From Tersicoccus phoenicis (GTDB lineage: Bacteria; Actinomycetota; Actinomycetes; Actinomycetales; Micrococcaceae), in assembly GCF_001968835.1 (NCBI RefSeq), contig NZ_MRDE01000006.1, positions 55,428 through 119,427 on the forward strand: a DNA stretch of 64,000 nucleotides. Reading direction: 5' to 3'. The notes under the pieces are model-generated. The model saw only the letters and a program-made list of their open reading frames with translations. It made no database searches and was not told where the DNA came from. This document shows positions 48,236-58,586 of the stretch, in pieces; position 1 is the first letter of the stretch; every line of letters starts with the position of its first letter. The position numbers and the translations under genes were made by a program.

Positions 48236-49237
48236 TCAGGCTCCGATCAGCTCGGTCGACTGGCGGCCGGCGGTCCGGGCGGCGTAGGCGCGGGCAGCCT
48301 CCCGCACCCAGGCGCCGTCCTCGTGGGCGGCGCGACGGCGCTCGAGGCGTTGCGTGTTGCATGGCCCGCGGCCGGCGAGGACTTCCTTGAACTCGTCCCA
48401 GTCGAGTTCGCCGAAATCGTAGTGGCCGCGCTCCTCGTTCCAGACCAGGTCCGGGTCCGGCAGGGTCAGGCCCAGCACCTCGGCCTGCGGGACGATCATG
48501 TCGACGAACCGCTGCCGCAGTTCGTCGTTGCTGAACCGCTTGATGTTCCACTGCATGGACTGCACGGAGTTCGGGGAGTCACCGTCCGGGGGCCCGAACA
48601 TCATCAGGGCCGGCGCGTAGAACCGGTTCACGGCGTCCTGCGCCATCTGCTTCTGGGCGGGCGTGCCCTGGGAGAGTTCGAGCAGGATCTCGAAGCCCTG
48701 CCGCTGGTGGAAGGACTCCTCCTTGCAGATCCTTACCATCGCCCGGCCGTAGGGGCCGTAGGAGGCGCGGCACAGGGGCACCTGGTTGCAGATCGCGGCG
48801 CCGTCGACGAGCCAGCCGATGGCGCCCATGTCGGCCCAGGACCGGGCCGGGTAGTTGAAGATGGACGAGTACCGGGCCTTGCCGTCGATGAGTTGCTGCA
48901 TCATCTCGTCGCGGGTGGTGCCCAGCGTCTCGGCGGCCGAGTAGAGGTAGAGCCCGTGGCCGGCCTCGTCCTGGACCTTCGCCATCAGGATGGCCTTGCG
49001 CTTCAGCGAGGGAGCGCGCGTGATCCAGTTGCCCTCCGGCTGCATCCCGATGATCTCCGAGTGCGCGTGCTGGGAGATCTGCCGGGTCAGGCTCTTGCGG
49101 TACTTCTCCGGCATCCAGTCCCGAGGTTCGATCCGGGAGTCCTGCTCGATGATCCGGTCGAACGCCGCCTGGCCTTCGACGTCGGCAGCTCCGTCGCCGG
49201 GGACGGCGTGGAGCGTCTGATCTGCCGTGGCAGCCAT
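48236..49237 (-). CDS. paaA: PaaA, phenylacetyl-CoA epoxidase catalytic subunit
   Basis: A 333-residue di-iron oxygenase subunit. Iron ligands sit in [20 protein letters not shown] (E and EAGH) and [20 protein letters not shown] (E and EESFH). Other family segments are [20 protein letters not shown] and [23 protein letters not shown] 49237 with GAGGTG seven bases upstream is preferred over ATG 49243. It is the first gene of the operon, with an operator-like motif about 70 bp upstream shared with paaZ. Confidence 0.95.
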   Translation of the reverse strand: MAATADQTLHAVPGDGAADVEGQAAFDRIIEQDSRIEPRDWMPEKYRKSLTRQISQHAHSEIIGMQPEGNWITRAPSLKRKAILMAKVQDEAGHGLYLYSAAETLGTTRDEMMQQLIDGKARYSSIFNYPARSWADMGAIGWLVDGAAICNQVPLCRASYGPYGRAMVRICKEESFHQRQGFEILLELSQGTPAQKQMAQDAVNRFYAPALMMFGPPDGDSPNSVQSMQWNIKRFSNDELRQRFVDMIVPQAEVLGLTLPDPDLVWNEERGHYDFGELDWDEFKEVLAGRGPCNTQRLERRRAAHEDGAWVREAARAYAARTAGRQSTELIGA

Positions 49238-49305
49238 GTACATCACCTCGTGGTTGCAGTGTCGACCCGGGACGGGCTCAGGGGCTCGCGGGTGGCCGAC
49301 GCGAA

Positions 49306-49327
49306 TTACCGACCGTTCGTTCAGGAT
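49306..49327. promoter_or_regulatory. Candidate Paa regulator operator upstream of paaA
   Basis: TTACCGACCGTTCGTTCAG (49306-49324) plus three more bases matches the motif upstream of paaZ at 61444-61465 in 19 of the first 19 bases but one, and in 20 of 22 overall. It lies in the divergent gap between paaA and ptsI. Sharing by two paa transcription units makes it a likely binding site for the TetR regulator encoded at 57801. Confidence 0.65.
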
Positions 49328-49463
49328 ATGCGTGACGTACGGCACCGTCAAGGCCGGTGATCCTCTCCGGGGCCGCGTTCTCCGTGCCGCCCTCGCAGGT
49401 CCGGAGGCGTCGGCCACACGTCTAGGATGAACGGACCATGCACCCCAGCGCGGAGGGACTCTC

Positions 49464-51203
49464 ATGAATCAGGTGTCCGGAGTCGGAGTCAGTGCCGGAC
49501 GAGTCGTCGGGACCGTGCTGCGGATGGCTCCGCCCGTGGCCGCACCGCCCGAGGGCGAGCGCCTGGCCGACGGCACCGACGCCGCCGCCGAGGCCGCGCG
49601 GATCAAGGACGCGGCCGCCGTCGTCAAGACGAGCCTGCAGGAACGCGCCGCGACCGCCACCGGGGACTCGAGGAAGGTGCTCGAGGCGACGGCGATGATG
49701 GCGGCCGATCCCGCGCTGACCAAGGACGCCGCCAAGCGCGTCACCGACTCCGGCGTCAGCGCCGCCCGCGCCGTCTGGGACGCCGCGGAGAAGGTCGCCG
49801 CGATGCTCAAGAGCCTCGGCGGGTACATGGCCGAGCGTGCCAACGACATCTACGACGTTCGCAGCCGGATCGTCGCCGAACTGCGCGGGGAGCAGCCCCC
49901 GGGGGTCCCGACGTCGAGCACGCCGTTCGTCCTCGTCGCCGTCGATCTCGCCCCTGCGGACACCGCGACCCTGGACCCGGCGCTCGTGCAAGCGCTGGTG
50001 ACCAGTGAGGGCGGCCCGCAGTCGCACACCGCGATCCTCGCCCGCCAGCTCGGCCTGCCCGCCATCGTCGCCGCCCACGGCGCGGATGCGATCGCCGAGG
50101 GTACCGAGGTGTTCGTCGACGGCGCCGCCGGCACCGTCTCGCTGGAGGTCGGCGACACGGAGCGCCAGTACGCGGCAACCTGGGCCGAGCGCGCCGCGAA
50201 CCCGAGCGTCTTCAACGGCGTCGGTGCGTTGTCCGACGGGTTCTCCGTGCCGCTGCTGGCGAACATCGGCAACGCGAAGGACGCGAAGAAGGCCGCCGCC
50301 GCGAACGCCGAGGGTGTGGGCCTGTTCCGCACGGAGTTCCTCTTCCTCGACCGGGCGGACGAGCCGCCCGTCGACGAGCAGGAGAAGCAGTACGCCGAGG
50401 TCTTCGCCGAGTTCCCCGGCAAGAAGGTCGTCATCCGGACGCTCGACGCCGGCGCGGACAAGCCGCTGCCGTTCGTCACCGACGACACCGAGCCGAACCC
50501 GGCGCTCGGCGTGCGCGGCTACCGGACGTCGTGGCGCTCCCCCGAGGTGCTGACCAACCAGCTGACGGCGATCGCCCGCGCCGCGGACGCGAGCGAGGCT
50601 GACGTGTGGGTGATGGCGCCGATGATCGCCACCGCCGCCGAGTCCGCCGACTTCGCGCAGCAGTGCACCGAGGCCGGCATCAAGCGGCCCGGCATCATGA
50701 TCGAGATCCCCGCCGCGGCCCTGACCGCGGACAAACTGCTCACGGACGCCACGTTTGCCAGTATCGGCACCAACGACCTGACGCAGTACACGATGGCGGC
50801 GGACCGGCAGCTCGGTTCCCTGGCGGAACTGAACGACCCGTGGCAGCCCGGTCTGCTGGCCCTGGTGAAGGCCTCGGTCGACGGCGCCACCACGGCGGGC
50901 GAGCAGCTCGCCGGCGGCGCCACCACGTCCGACGACGAGCACCACGGCGACCCGATCCGCCCGGTCGGCGTGTGCGGGGAGGCCGCGGGCGACCCGGCCC
51001 TCGCCGTCGTCCTCGTCGGCCTCGGGGTGAGCACCCTGTCGATGACGCCGCGCAGCCTCGCCAACGTCGCGGAGATCTTGGCCTCGGTCAGCCGGGAGGA
51101 CGCACGGCGCATCGCCCGGATCGCGCTCGACGCCCCCTCCGCCGCCGACGCCAAGGCCGGCGTGCGGGCGGAGATCCCGCTGCTGGAGGAACTGGGCCTG
51201 TAG
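49464..51203 (+). CDS. ptsI: PtsI, enzyme I of the phosphotransferase system
   Basis: A 579-residue PEP-protein phosphotransferase. The phosphorylated His is H188 in [20 protein letters not shown]. The PEP-binding domain shows [58 protein letters not shown] and [15 protein letters not shown]; the catalytic Cys is in [11 protein letters not shown]. It passes phosphate from PEP to HPr. ATG 49464 is preceded by GGAGGGA. It is divergent from paaA and converges on ptsH across a repeat and a terminator. Confidence 0.95.
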   Translation: MNQVSGVGVSAGRVVGTVLRMAPPVAAPPEGERLADGTDAAAEAARIKDAAAVVKTSLQERAATATGDSRKVLEATAMMAADPALTKDAAKRVTDSGVSAARAVWDAAEKVAAMLKSLGGYMAERANDIYDVRSRIVAELRGEQPPGVPTSSTPFVLVAVDLAPADTATLDPALVQALVTSEGGPQSHTAILARQLGLPAIVAAHGADAIAEGTEVFVDGAAGTVSLEVGDTERQYAATWAERAANPSVFNGVGALSDGFSVPLLANIGNAKDAKKAAAANAEGVGLFRTEFLFLDRADEPPVDEQEKQYAEVFAEFPGKKVVIRTLDAGADKPLPFVTDDTEPNPALGVRGYRTSWRSPEVLTNQLTAIARAADASEADVWVMAPMIATAAESADFAQQCTEAGIKRPGIMIEIPAAALTADKLLTDATFASIGTNDLTQYTMAADRQLGSLAELNDPWQPGLLALVKASVDGATTAGEQLAGGATTSDDEHHGDPIRPVGVCGEAAGDPALAVVLVGLGVSTLSMTPRSLANVAEILASVSREDARRIARIALDAPSAADAKAGVRAEIPLLEELGL

Positions 51204-51227
51204 AGCGAGTGTTGCGGCGTCGGCGAC

Positions 51228-51315
51228 TCGCACTCCGGCCCACTCGGGCCCCGGCTTGTTCGGGCCGGAGCACCCTGGCCCGAACAGTGCCGCCGATGTT
51301 CGGGCCAGAGTGCGA
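51228..51315. repeat. 90-bp palindromic intergenic repeat, copy 2
   Basis: Outer arms TCGCACTCCGGCCC (from 51228) and CGGGCCAGAGTGCGA (51301-51315), one mismatch apart. Internally it has the same TCGGGCC-x-GAGCACC and CCCGAACA boxes at the same spacing as 6614-6703, and the same orientation. It sits between ptsI and the ptsH terminator. Confidence 0.75.
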
Positions 51316-51357
51316 AGCCGATAGGGGGGCGAAGTGGCCGGTAGGCCGAACAACGCC

Positions 51358-51392
51358 GCATGGCCGGCACCCCCGAGGGGTACCGGCCATGC
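51358..51392. terminator. Bidirectional hairpin between ptsI and ptsH
   Basis: GCATGGCCGG (51358-51367) pairs with CCGGCCATGC (51383-51392), extended inside by an ACCCC/GGGGT arm, giving about 15 bp of stem with one bulge. It is 15 bp past the ptsH stop and between convergent genes. Confidence 0.75.
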
Positions 51393-51406
51393 GAGCGCGT
51401 GACGAA

Positions 51407-51676
51407 CTACTCGGCGTCGAGGTCCCGGCTCAGCAGCGCGACCAGGGCATCGAGTGACTCCTCGGCCCCGTCACCCTCGGCCCGGAGGGTGACCTCCTCG
51501 CCGTGCTCGGCCCCGAGGGTCATCAGGGAGAGGATGCTGGCGGCCGGCACCGCTTCGACGCCGGCCTTCTCGATGGTCACTTCCGCGGGCTGCTCACCGG
51601 CGGCCTGGGCGAAGATCGCGGCGGGACGCGCGTGCAGTCCGGACGAGCTGGCGATCTTGACGGAACGCTCGGGCAT
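51407..51676 (-). CDS. ptsH: HPr phosphocarrier protein
   Basis: An 89-residue HPr. Phosphorylated His is H15 in SSSGLHARPAAIFAQAAGEQ; the region around Ser-46 reads AVPAASILSLMTLGAEHGEE, and the C-terminal helix is LDALVALLSRDL. It carries phosphate from PtsI to the MtlA EIIA domain. The ribosome site GGAGG is seven bases before ATG 51676. It is 34 bp downstream of mtlD on the same strand, so it is likely co-transcribed with mtlA-mtlD. Confidence 0.95.
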   Translation of the reverse strand: MPERSVKIASSSGLHARPAAIFAQAAGEQPAEVTIEKAGVEAVPAASILSLMTLGAEHGEEVTLRAEGDGAEESLDALVALLSRDLDAE

Positions 51677-51710
51677 GGGTCTACCTCCGTTGTGTGGGTC
51701 CTGTTCGAAA

Positions 51711-52850
51711 CTATCGGGCCTGACGGTCCCGGACAAGCGAGGCGACCCGCTCGTACAGGGCGTCCTCGGGCGTCAGCCCGGTGACCTGCTCGACGACGTC
51801 CTCGGTCTTCGTCGATGCGAGCAGCTGCTGCAGCTCCACGGCCTCGGCGTCCTCCGGGACGTCGAACCGCAGGGCCGCGGCCATGGCCGCCTCCAACGCC
51901 GCCGTCGGCAGGCCACGTTCGGCCGCCTCGGCCGCCGGGCCGACGAACCGCTCGTGCCGGCTCAGCTTGCGCATCGGCGCACGGCCGACCCGCTCCACCG
52001 TGTCCGGCAGGTGCGGGTTGGCGAACCGGCTCAGGATCTTCTCGACGTAGGCCTGCTGCTGGTCGTCGCTGAAGCCGTGCTTGGCCACCAGCAGGGCCTT
52101 GGTCTCCTGCAGGACTGCGTTCACGGAGTCCCGGATCGCGGGGTCCGCCAGGGCGTCGGAGATCGTACGCACGCCCGCGGCGAACCCGAAGTAGGCGCTC
52201 GTCGCGTGCCCGGTGTTGACCGTGAACAGCTTCCGCTCGATGTAGGGCGCGAGGTCGTCCACCCACGTCACTCCGGGGATGTCCGGCTCCTCACCGCCGA
52301 ACGGGGTGCGGTCGATGGCCCACTCGAAGAAGGTCTCCACCGTCACGTCCAGGCCGGCGTCGGGGTCCTGGGCGGGCACGATCCGGTCCACCGCGGTGTT
52401 CGCGAAGACGGCGCGGGCGGCCAGGTCGTCGCCGGTGTAGTGCTCGCGGACCCGCTCGGCCAGGAGGTCGGTCGCGTTGATCGCGTTCTCGCACGCCATC
52501 ACCGCCACCCGCGGCGCGTCGGCGCTGCGGGCGGCGATGCCGGCGGCGATCACCGGGGCCACGAACTTCAGGATCGACGGGCCCACCGCGGTGGTGACGA
52601 CGTCGGCCCCGGCGATCTGCTCGACCACGGCCGCCTCCGCGGTCCCCGAGTTGAGGGCGGTGTAACCGTCGACCGTGTGGGTCGCCGACTCCTCCCCCAC
52701 CTCGTGCACCCGGTAGCTCGGCGTCGAGTCGAGCGCGTCGATCAGCGGCGCGGCGACGTCGGCGAACACGAGCTCGTACCCCGCGTTGTGCAGCAGCAGC
52801 CCGACGAAGCCGCGGCCGATGTTGCCCGCCCCGAAGTGGACAGCCCTCAT
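51711..52850 (-). CDS. mtlD: Mannitol-1-phosphate 5-dehydrogenase
   Basis: A 379-residue long-chain mannitol dehydrogenase. The Rossmann motif is [20 protein letters not shown], with [20 protein letters not shown], the catalytic Lys region [20 protein letters not shown] (KxxxxNxxH), and [20 protein letters not shown]. It oxidises mannitol-1-phosphate, delivered by MtlA, to fructose-6-phosphate. The start overlaps the mtlA stop by 4 bp. Confidence 0.95.
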   Translation of the reverse strand: MRAVHFGAGNIGRGFVGLLLHNAGYELVFADVAAPLIDALDSTPSYRVHEVGEESATHTVDGYTALNSGTAEAAVVEQIAGADVVTTAVGPSILKFVAPVIAAGIAARSADAPRVAVMACENAINATDLLAERVREHYTGDDLAARAVFANTAVDRIVPAQDPDAGLDVTVETFFEWAIDRTPFGGEEPDIPGVTWVDDLAPYIERKLFTVNTGHATSAYFGFAAGVRTISDALADPAIRDSVNAVLQETKALLVAKHGFSDDQQQAYVEKILSRFANPHLPDTVERVGRAPMRKLSRHERFVGPAAEAAERGLPTAALEAAMAAALRFDVPEDAEAVELQQLLASTKTEDVVEQVTGLTPEDALYERVASLVRDRQAR

Positions 52851-54916
52851 GCGTTGTTCACCCGGTCGAAAATGTCCAGGACGTCCCGCGCGGAGCGTGC
52901 CTGCTCCAGCCTGGCCACCTGCTCCTGGTCCGAGAACACCTTGGCGATCGAGGACAGGATGTTCAGGTGCTCGTTGTTCCGGCCGGCGATGCCGACGACG
53001 AACTTGACCGGCTTGCCGTTCCAGTCGATGCCCTCCGGGTAGCGGACGAAGGAGATGGCCGACCGGGAGATGAAGTCCTTCGCCTCGTTGGTGCCGTGGG
53101 GGATGGCCAGGAAGTTGCCCATGTAGGTCGGGACGGACCGTTCCCGCTCGTGCATGGCGGCCACGTAGTCGCCGGTGACGGCGCCCGAGTCGACGAGCAG
53201 CTTGCCGGACTCCTCGATGGCGGCGGCCTGGCTGGACGCGGAGCCGTCGAGCACGATGCTGCGCTCGGCGAGGATGCCGTCACCGTTGCCGGCCGCGGTG
53301 TGCGGCGCGTCGTCCGGGGCGACCCAGGTGCCGGCGCCCGCGGCGGCCCCGGTCGCGGCGGTGCCGGCGCCCGTGGTGCCCGCGCCCGCGCTCGGCGCCT
53401 CACCGGCGGCCTCGGCCGACGCGGCGCCGCCCTCACGGTTGGTCTGCTCCAGCAGCTCGACGATCTCGTCGTACCGGGGGCTGCCCATGAAGTTGTCGAC
53501 GGTCACGTGCTGGGCCGACGGCGTCTTGGGTTCGGCCCGGGCGGCGAGGTCCTGGTGCACGACGACGAGGTCGTACGTGTCGGTCAGGCTGGCGATGGAG
53601 GCGTTGGTGACCTTGACGTCGGAGAAGCCCGCCGCCTTGATCTTGTTCCGCAGCACCGAGGCACCCATGGCGGAGGAGCCCATACCGGCGTCGCAGGCGA
53701 AGACGATGGTGTTGATGGTGCCCTGCGCGGTGGCGACGCCGCCACCGGTCAGCGTGGAGGCGACCGAACTCTTCTTGCCCTTCATCCCTTCCATCTGCGA
53801 CGTCGCGGCGCTCAGATCGCCCTCACCCTTGTCCTTGCTGGTGCGCAGGATGACCGAGGCGATCAGGAACGACACGGTGGCCGCGAGGATCACCGAGAGG
53901 GTGACACCGATGAAGCTGTCCGGCGGCGTCTGCAACCAGACGGCGATGATCGAACCCGGCGCGGCCGGGGCACGCAGGCCGGAGTTGAAGATGACGTTGG
54001 TCAGGATGCCGGTCGCACCACCGCAGATGGTGGCGACGATCAGGACCGGCTTCATCAGCACGTACGGGAAGTAGATCTCGTGGATGCCACCGACGAACTG
54101 GATCAACGCGGCACCGCCGGCGGACGCCTTCGCCGCACCCCGGCCGAAGAACACGTAGGCCAGCAGCAGACCCAGACCGGGACCGGGGTTCGCCTCGAGC
54201 AGGAAGAGGATCGACTTGCCCGCCTGCACCGACTGCTCGGTGCCCAGCGGGGTGAGGATGCCGTGGTTGATGGCGTTGTTCAGGAACAGCACCTTGGCCG
54301 GCTCGATCAGGATCGAGGTCAGCGGGAGGATCTGGGCGTTCACCAGGAACTGGACCACGTTGGCGGCGATACCGCTGAGGAACTCGACGACCGGCCCGAC
54401 CACCAGAAAGGCGATCAACGCCATGATGGCACCCAGGATGCCCGCCGAGAAGTTGTTCACGAGCATCTCGAAGCCGGGCTTGATCTTGCCGTCCCAAATG
54501 GAGTCGATCTTCTTCATCAGCCATGCGGTCAGCGGACCCATGATCATGGCACCGATGAACATCGGGATGTTGGTGCCGACGATCACGCCCATGGTGGCGA
54601 TAGCGCCGACCACGCCGCCGCGGACGTCGTAGATCATCCGGCCGCCGGTGTAGGCGATCAGCAACGGCAGCAGATAGGTGATCATCGGGCTGACGAGGCC
54701 GGTCCACGGCACCTCCGCCCCGTTGACGGTGTGCGTCCCGAAGCCGCCGAGCTGCGGGACCGGGGTGAAACCCTTCTCGATGAAGAAGGCGGTGATGAGG
54801 CCCCAGGCGATGAACGCGCCGATGTTCGGCATGATCATGCCCGAGAGGAAGGTGCCGAATCTCTGGACGTGCGCGCGTGCGTTCGAGCCGCGCGACCTCT
54901 CCACTGTCGTTGCCAT
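52847..54916 (-). CDS. mtlA: Mannitol PTS transporter EIICBA
   Basis: A 689-residue fused PTS permease. The EIIC domain (about residues 15-345, roughly eight hydrophobic helices) starts [20 protein letters not shown] and has [20 protein letters not shown] and [15 protein letters not shown]. The EIIB domain has its phosphocysteine in [20 protein letters not shown]. An Ala/Gly/Thr-rich linker leads to EIIA with the phospho-His in [18 protein letters not shown] 54916 has GAGAGGA about five bases upstream. It probably forms one operon with mtlD and ptsH; the TetR gene 112 bp upstream is on the same strand. Confidence 0.95.
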   Translation of the reverse strand: MATTVERSRGSNARAHVQRFGTFLSGMIMPNIGAFIAWGLITAFFIEKGFTPVPQLGGFGTHTVNGAEVPWTGLVSPMITYLLPLLIAYTGGRMIYDVRGGVVGAIATMGVIVGTNIPMFIGAMIMGPLTAWLMKKIDSIWDGKIKPGFEMLVNNFSAGILGAIMALIAFLVVGPVVEFLSGIAANVVQFLVNAQILPLTSILIEPAKVLFLNNAINHGILTPLGTEQSVQAGKSILFLLEANPGPGLGLLLAYVFFGRGAAKASAGGAALIQFVGGIHEIYFPYVLMKPVLIVATICGGATGILTNVIFNSGLRAPAAPGSIIAVWLQTPPDSFIGVTLSVILAATVSFLIASVILRTSKDKGEGDLSAATSQMEGMKGKKSSVASTLTGGGVATAQGTINTIVFACDAGMGSSAMGASVLRNKIKAAGFSDVKVTNASIASLTDTYDLVVVHQDLAARAEPKTPSAQHVTVDNFMGSPRYDEIVELLEQTNREGGAASAEAAGEAPSAGAGTTGAGTAATGAAAGAGTWVAPDDAPHTAAGNGDGILAERSIVLDGSASSQAAAIEESGKLLVDSGAVTGDYVAAMHERERSVPTYMGNFLAIPHGTNEAKDFISRSAISFVRYPEGIDWNGKPVKFVVGIAGRNNEHLNILSSIAKVFSDQEQVARLEQARSARDVLDIFDRVNNA

Positions 54917-54960
54917 GGTGTCCTCTCAACGGTCGGCCCGCTGCGTCGCGGGGTGACGGT

Positions 54961-55041
54961 TCGTCGTGGTGCTGGTGTTCGTCTGGGTGCTGCTACTGGT
55001 CGATGCGGTGGTGTTCAGGTGGTGGTGCTCAGGTGGTGGTG
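54961..55041. repeat. GGTGGTG-rich low-complexity leader of mtlA
   Basis: A skewed tract built from GGTGGT/GCTGGT words on the plus strand, including two direct copies of TCAGGTGGTGGTG (55015-55027 and 55029-55041). On the transcribed strand it is CAC-rich and lies between the TetR stop and mtlA. It could form an unusual leader or be a slippage product. Confidence 0.4.
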
Positions 55042-55763
55042 GGGTGCGTGATGCGCTGGAGCCATTCGAGGAACAAGCGCATCTCGCTGCTGGAGAGCTG
55101 CTCCGGATGCGACGCCTGCAGCGTCGCGTTCAGAGCGATGGCCGCCACCACGTAGGACGGCTGCTCGGGATTGTCGGGATCGAGTCGGGCGCCGGCGGCG
55201 GCCGCGAGAACGGCGGAGATGGCGCCTTCTCGGCTCAGGTCGCTCAGACCCATCGAGCGTCGCCGCGCCGGCTCGGCGATGAGCATCAGCGTCACTCCCA
55301 CGTTCGCTGCGAGAATGCTCCGCGCCGCCTGCCGCGGGGGCACCACCAGCAGACCCTGACGCGCGGCGTTCTGCAGGATGCCCTCCAGGACCGCCTCGGT
55401 CTCGATGACGATGGCGGGCCGCTGCTCGGGACGGACGTTGCCGAACATCACCGAGTACACGTCGGGCTGCTCGAGCCCGAACTGCACGTGGGCGTCCCAG
55501 AACCGGCGCACGTCCTCCACCGGGTCCTCCGAGACACCCAGCCCGCGTTCCCGGGCGAGGTACTGCTCGAACCCGCGGGCGACGACGGCGTCGAGCAGGC
55601 CTTCCTTGTCACCGAAGTGGTGGTACAGGGTGGGCGCCTTGACTCCGGCCAGTTCGGTGATCTGGCGGGTGGAGACGGGCGCGCCCTGTGCCTGCATGAG
55701 CAGGGTCGTCGCAGCCTGGATCAGGCGCTCACGCGCGGGAAGGCTGTGGTCGACGCTGCTCAC
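55029..55763 (-). CDS. TetR-family regulator
   Basis: A 244-residue TetR protein with HTH RERLIQAATTLLMQAQGAPV then STRQITELAGVKAPTLYHHF and GDKEGLLDAVVARGFEQYLA. The C-terminal domain has VQFGLEQPDVYSVMFGNVRP, a TetR_C-type segment. It lies 112 bp upstream of mtlA on the same strand and is divergent from paaI. It could regulate either unit, or itself through the palindrome just upstream. The last codons (THPTTT) run into the low-complexity tract. Confidence 0.82.
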   Translation of the reverse strand: MSSVDHSLPARERLIQAATTLLMQAQGAPVSTRQITELAGVKAPTLYHHFGDKEGLLDAVVARGFEQYLARERGLGVSEDPVEDVRRFWDAHVQFGLEQPDVYSVMFGNVRPEQRPAIVIETEAVLEGILQNAARQGLLVVPPRQAARSILAANVGVTLMLIAEPARRRSMGLSDLSREGAISAVLAAAAGARLDPDNPEQPSYVVAAIALNATLQASHPEQLSSSEMRLFLEWLQRITHPTTT

Positions 55764-55782
55764 GGCGATACAGTAACACCTG

Positions 55783-55793
55783 TAGCGCCGCTA
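55783..55793. promoter_or_regulatory. Palindrome upstream of the TetR gene
   Basis: TAGCG-C-CGCTA, 20 bp before the TetR ATG, next to an ATAT stretch. A likely operator for autoregulation, although the arms are only 5 bp. Confidence 0.4.
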
Positions 55794-55880
55794 TATGGCC
55801 CGGCTCACATCCGGTCGTCGAACGGGTCGCCCGTCACACGCCGTGGTCCGGTTGACATCCCCTCCTCGATCGGATTACCT

Positions 55881-55896
55881 CATGAACATTCGGTAG
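55881..55896. promoter_or_regulatory. Weak Paa operator-like motif before paaI
   Basis: On the minus strand this reads CTACCGAATGTTCATG, sharing CCG-(two or three bases)-GTTCA with the paaA and paaZ motifs. It is 22 bp upstream of the paaI ATG. The match is partial. Confidence 0.35.
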
Positions 55897-55917
55897 ATAA
55901 ATCGGGGAAGGGATCAG

Positions 55918-56397
55918 ATGGCCGAGGGCACGCCGACGCTCGAGCAGCTGGCCGAGCACCACGAGATCCTTCGCGACGACTTCGCCTCCGAGTGGATGGG
56001 CATCCGCGTCGTCGAGATCGCCGACGGCCGCGCCGTCATCACGATGGACCTGCGGCGCGAGATGCTCAACGGCTTCGGGATGGCCCACGGCGGGATGATC
56101 TTCGCCTTCGCGGACACCGCCTTCGCCTTGGCCTGCAACGACATGGCCGGCAGCGACGAGACCATCACCGTGGCCTCCGGCGCCGACATCACCTTCCTCC
56201 GTTCGGCCCAGCAGGGTCAGACGCTCACGGCCACCGCCGTCCGGCGGGCGACGGCCGGGCGCAGTGGGCTCTATGACGTGACCATCACCGCCTCCGCGCC
56301 GAGCGGCGAGGACAGCCCCGACGGCGAGGACCTGCTCATCGCCGAGTTCCGCGGCCGCAGCCGCACCATCCCCCAGCCCTCCCGTCGCCGGCGCTGA
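55918..56397 (+). CDS. paaI: PaaI, hydroxyphenylacetyl-CoA thioesterase
   Basis: A 159-residue hotdog-fold thioesterase. The signature MLNGFGMAHGGMIFAFADTA, then FALACNDMAG, has the catalytic H-G-G-x(7)-D arrangement of PaaI, followed by GADITFLRSAQQGQTLTATA. PaaI releases dead-end CoA thioesters in phenylacetate breakdown. It is 52 bp upstream of paaK on the same strand. The Arg-rich tail after TIPQPS is probably disordered. Confidence 0.9.
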   Translation: MAEGTPTLEQLAEHHEILRDDFASEWMGIRVVEIADGRAVITMDLRREMLNGFGMAHGGMIFAFADTAFALACNDMAGSDETITVASGADITFLRSAQQGQTLTATAVRRATAGRSGLYDVTITASAPSGEDSPDGEDLLIAEFRGRSRTIPQPSRRRR

Positions 56398-56449
56398 GCA
56401 CGATGACCACAGGCGCGACGGGGAACAGCGACACGCGAAGGAGCCTGCC

Positions 56450-57778
56450 GTGACGGCTACCGCCCCCAACCCCACCCTCGATCCCCAGGGACTCGACCAC
56501 GAGGAGACCATCAGCCGCGACGAGCTCGAGGCGCTGCAGCTGACCCGCCTGCAGCAGACGATCCGCACCGCGTACGAGAAGGTGCCGCTCTACACCCGCA
56601 AGTGGGACCAGGCCGGCGTCCACCCGGATGACCTGAAGGAACTCGGCGACCTCGGGAAGTTCCCGTACACCACCAAGGCCGATCTGCGGGAGGCGTACCC
56701 GTTCGGCATGTTCGCTGTCCCGATGGACCAGGTGGTGCGGGTGCACGCCTCCTCCGGCACCACCGGCCGGCCCACCGTCGTCGGCTACACCCGGGGCGAC
56801 ATCGACAACTGGGCCACCCTGGTGGCGCGCTGCCTGCGCCTCTCCGGCGTCCGGCCCGGTGACCTGCTGCAGAACTCCTACGGATACGGCCTCTTCACCG
56901 GCGGCCTGGGCGCCCACTACGGGGCGGAGAAGCTCGGCTGCACGGTGGTCCCGATGTCCGGCGGCCAGACCGAGAAGCAGATCCAGCTGATCCAGGACTT
57001 CGGCCCGCGTGCGATCCTGTGCACCCCGACCTACCTGCTCACCATCATGGACGCCATGGCCGCGCGGGGGATCGACCCGCGCAGCACCTCGCTGAAGGTC
57101 GCCGTCCTCGGCGCCGAACCGTGGACGGCGGAGATGCGGCGAGAGATCGAGGCCGGAATGAACATCGACGCGTGCGACATCTACGGGCTGAGCGAGGTGA
57201 TGGGGCCGGGAGTGGCCGGCGAGTCGAACGAGACGAAGGACGGTGCGCACGTCTGGGAGGATCACTTCCGTCCGGAGATCATCGACCCGTTCACGGACGC
57301 CGTACTGGACGACGGGGAACACGGTGAACTCGTCTTCACCTCGCTGACCAAGCAGGCCCTGCCGATCATCCGGTACCGCACCCGGGACCTGACCCGGCTG
57401 CTGCCGGGCACCGCCCGGCCGGCGCACCGTCGCATCGGCCGGATCACCGGACGCAGCGACGACATGATCATCCTGCGCGGCGTCAACATGTTCCCCAGCC
57501 AGATCGAGGAGATCGCGTTGCGGATCCCCGGCCTGAGCCCGCACTTCCAACTGCACCTGACCCGGCCGCACCGGATGGACGAACTCACGGTCAAGATCGA
57601 GCGGCGGGACGACTGCCCGGCGGAGACCGCTCGGCAGGCCGCCGCCGAACTGCGCCGGCAGATGAAGATCCACATCGGATCCACGGCGACCATCGAGATC
57701 TGCGACCCCGGGTCGCTGGAACGCTCCAGCGGCAAGCTGCGCCGCATCTACGACCTGCGCGAGACCGGGCAGGCCTGA
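56450..57778 (+). CDS. paaK: PaaK, phenylacetate-CoA ligase
   Basis: A 442-residue adenylate-forming enzyme. ATP motif: VHASSGTTGRPTVVGYTRGD; other parts: SYGYGLFTGGLGAHYGAEKL, LKVAVLGAEPWTAEMRREIE, YGLSEVMGPGVAGE, YRTRDLTRLLPGTA, RITGRSDDMIILRGVNMFPS and C-terminal SGKLRRIYDLR (Lys of the second half-reaction). It starts the pathway by making phenylacetyl-CoA. GTG 56450 has AAGGAG seven bases before it. Confidence 0.95.
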   Translation: MTATAPNPTLDPQGLDHEETISRDELEALQLTRLQQTIRTAYEKVPLYTRKWDQAGVHPDDLKELGDLGKFPYTTKADLREAYPFGMFAVPMDQVVRVHASSGTTGRPTVVGYTRGDIDNWATLVARCLRLSGVRPGDLLQNSYGYGLFTGGLGAHYGAEKLGCTVVPMSGGQTEKQIQLIQDFGPRAILCTPTYLLTIMDAMAARGIDPRSTSLKVAVLGAEPWTAEMRREIEAGMNIDACDIYGLSEVMGPGVAGESNETKDGAHVWEDHFRPEIIDPFTDAVLDDGEHGELVFTSLTKQALPIIRYRTRDLTRLLPGTARPAHRRIGRITGRSDDMIILRGVNMFPSQIEEIALRIPGLSPHFQLHLTRPHRMDELTVKIERRDDCPAETARQAAAELRRQMKIHIGSTATIEICDPGSLERSSGKLRRIYDLRETGQA

Positions 57779-57800
57779 CCTGCGTGGCAGACTGATCGCC

Positions 57801-58586
57801 ATGCCCGAGTCCACCCCCGCCGCGGCGCGTCCTCCGGCCCAGCCGGCGTCGACCCGCCCGGCGAAGGCGAACTCGACGACGACCCGATCGACCGGTCGTG
57901 GGGCCTCCCGCCGCGGCCGCCCGGGCTACGACCAGCAGACGGTGCTGCGGATCGCCGTCGACGTCTTCAACCGCCACGGGTACGAGGCGACGTCGATGGG
58001 GTTGCTGGCGGACGAGCTCGGGATCTCCAAATCGGCGATATACCACCACGTGCCGGGCAAGGAAGACCTGCTCCGCCTCGCCCTCGAGCGGGCGCTGGGC
58101 GGCCTGGAGTCGACCCTGCACCAGCCGGGCGCGACCGTCGGCAGCGCCGACGAGCGGCTCGAGTTCGTGGTCCGCGGCACCGTCGCTGTGCTCGTGGAGG
58201 AGTTACCGTTCGTCACCTTGCTGCTGCGGTTGCGCGGCAACACGGAGATGGAACGGCAGGCCCTGGAACGGCGCCGGTACTTCGACCGGCAGATCGCCGG
58301 CCTGGTCGAACAGGCCAGCCGGGAGGGCTCCGTGCGCAGCGACGTCGCGCCGCGCGTGGCCAGCAGGTTGCTGTTCGGCACCATCAACTCGATCGTCGAG
58401 TGGTACCGGCCCGGCGGCGCCCTCAGCCCGGCCGCACTGGCCGACGACGTCGTCGCCATCCTGTTCGACGGCCTGCACGAGAGCCGCCGGCGGACTGCCG
58501 GCCGTGCGGGTGAGACGGACGCCGTCGCCCAGCCCCACGCTCGCACCCGCGCCGAGAGTGCGGAAAGCGCAGCCGAACCGGCCTGA
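57801..58586 (+). CDS. TetR-family regulator, probable PaaR
   Basis: A 261-residue TetR regulator directly after paaK. A basic Ala/Pro-rich N-terminal arm of about 45 residues precedes the HTH: QQTVLRIAVDVFNRHGYEAT then SMGLLADELGISKSAIYHHV, with PGKEDLLRLALERALGGLES. The C-terminal domain (LPFVTLLLRLRGNTEMERQA, ASRLLFGTINSIVEWYRPGG) fits PaaR of actinobacteria, which is released from DNA by phenylacetyl-CoA. The last part lies within an imperfect tandem duplication (see 58556-58695), so the C-terminus could be recently altered. Confidence 0.82.
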   Translation: MPESTPAAARPPAQPASTRPAKANSTTTRSTGRGASRRGRPGYDQQTVLRIAVDVFNRHGYEATSMGLLADELGISKSAIYHHVPGKEDLLRLALERALGGLESTLHQPGATVGSADERLEFVVRGTVAVLVEELPFVTLLLRLRGNTEMERQALERRRYFDRQIAGLVEQASREGSVRSDVAPRVASRLLFGTINSIVEWYRPGGALSPAALADDVVAILFDGLHESRRRTAGRAGETDAVAQPHARTRAESAESAAEPA

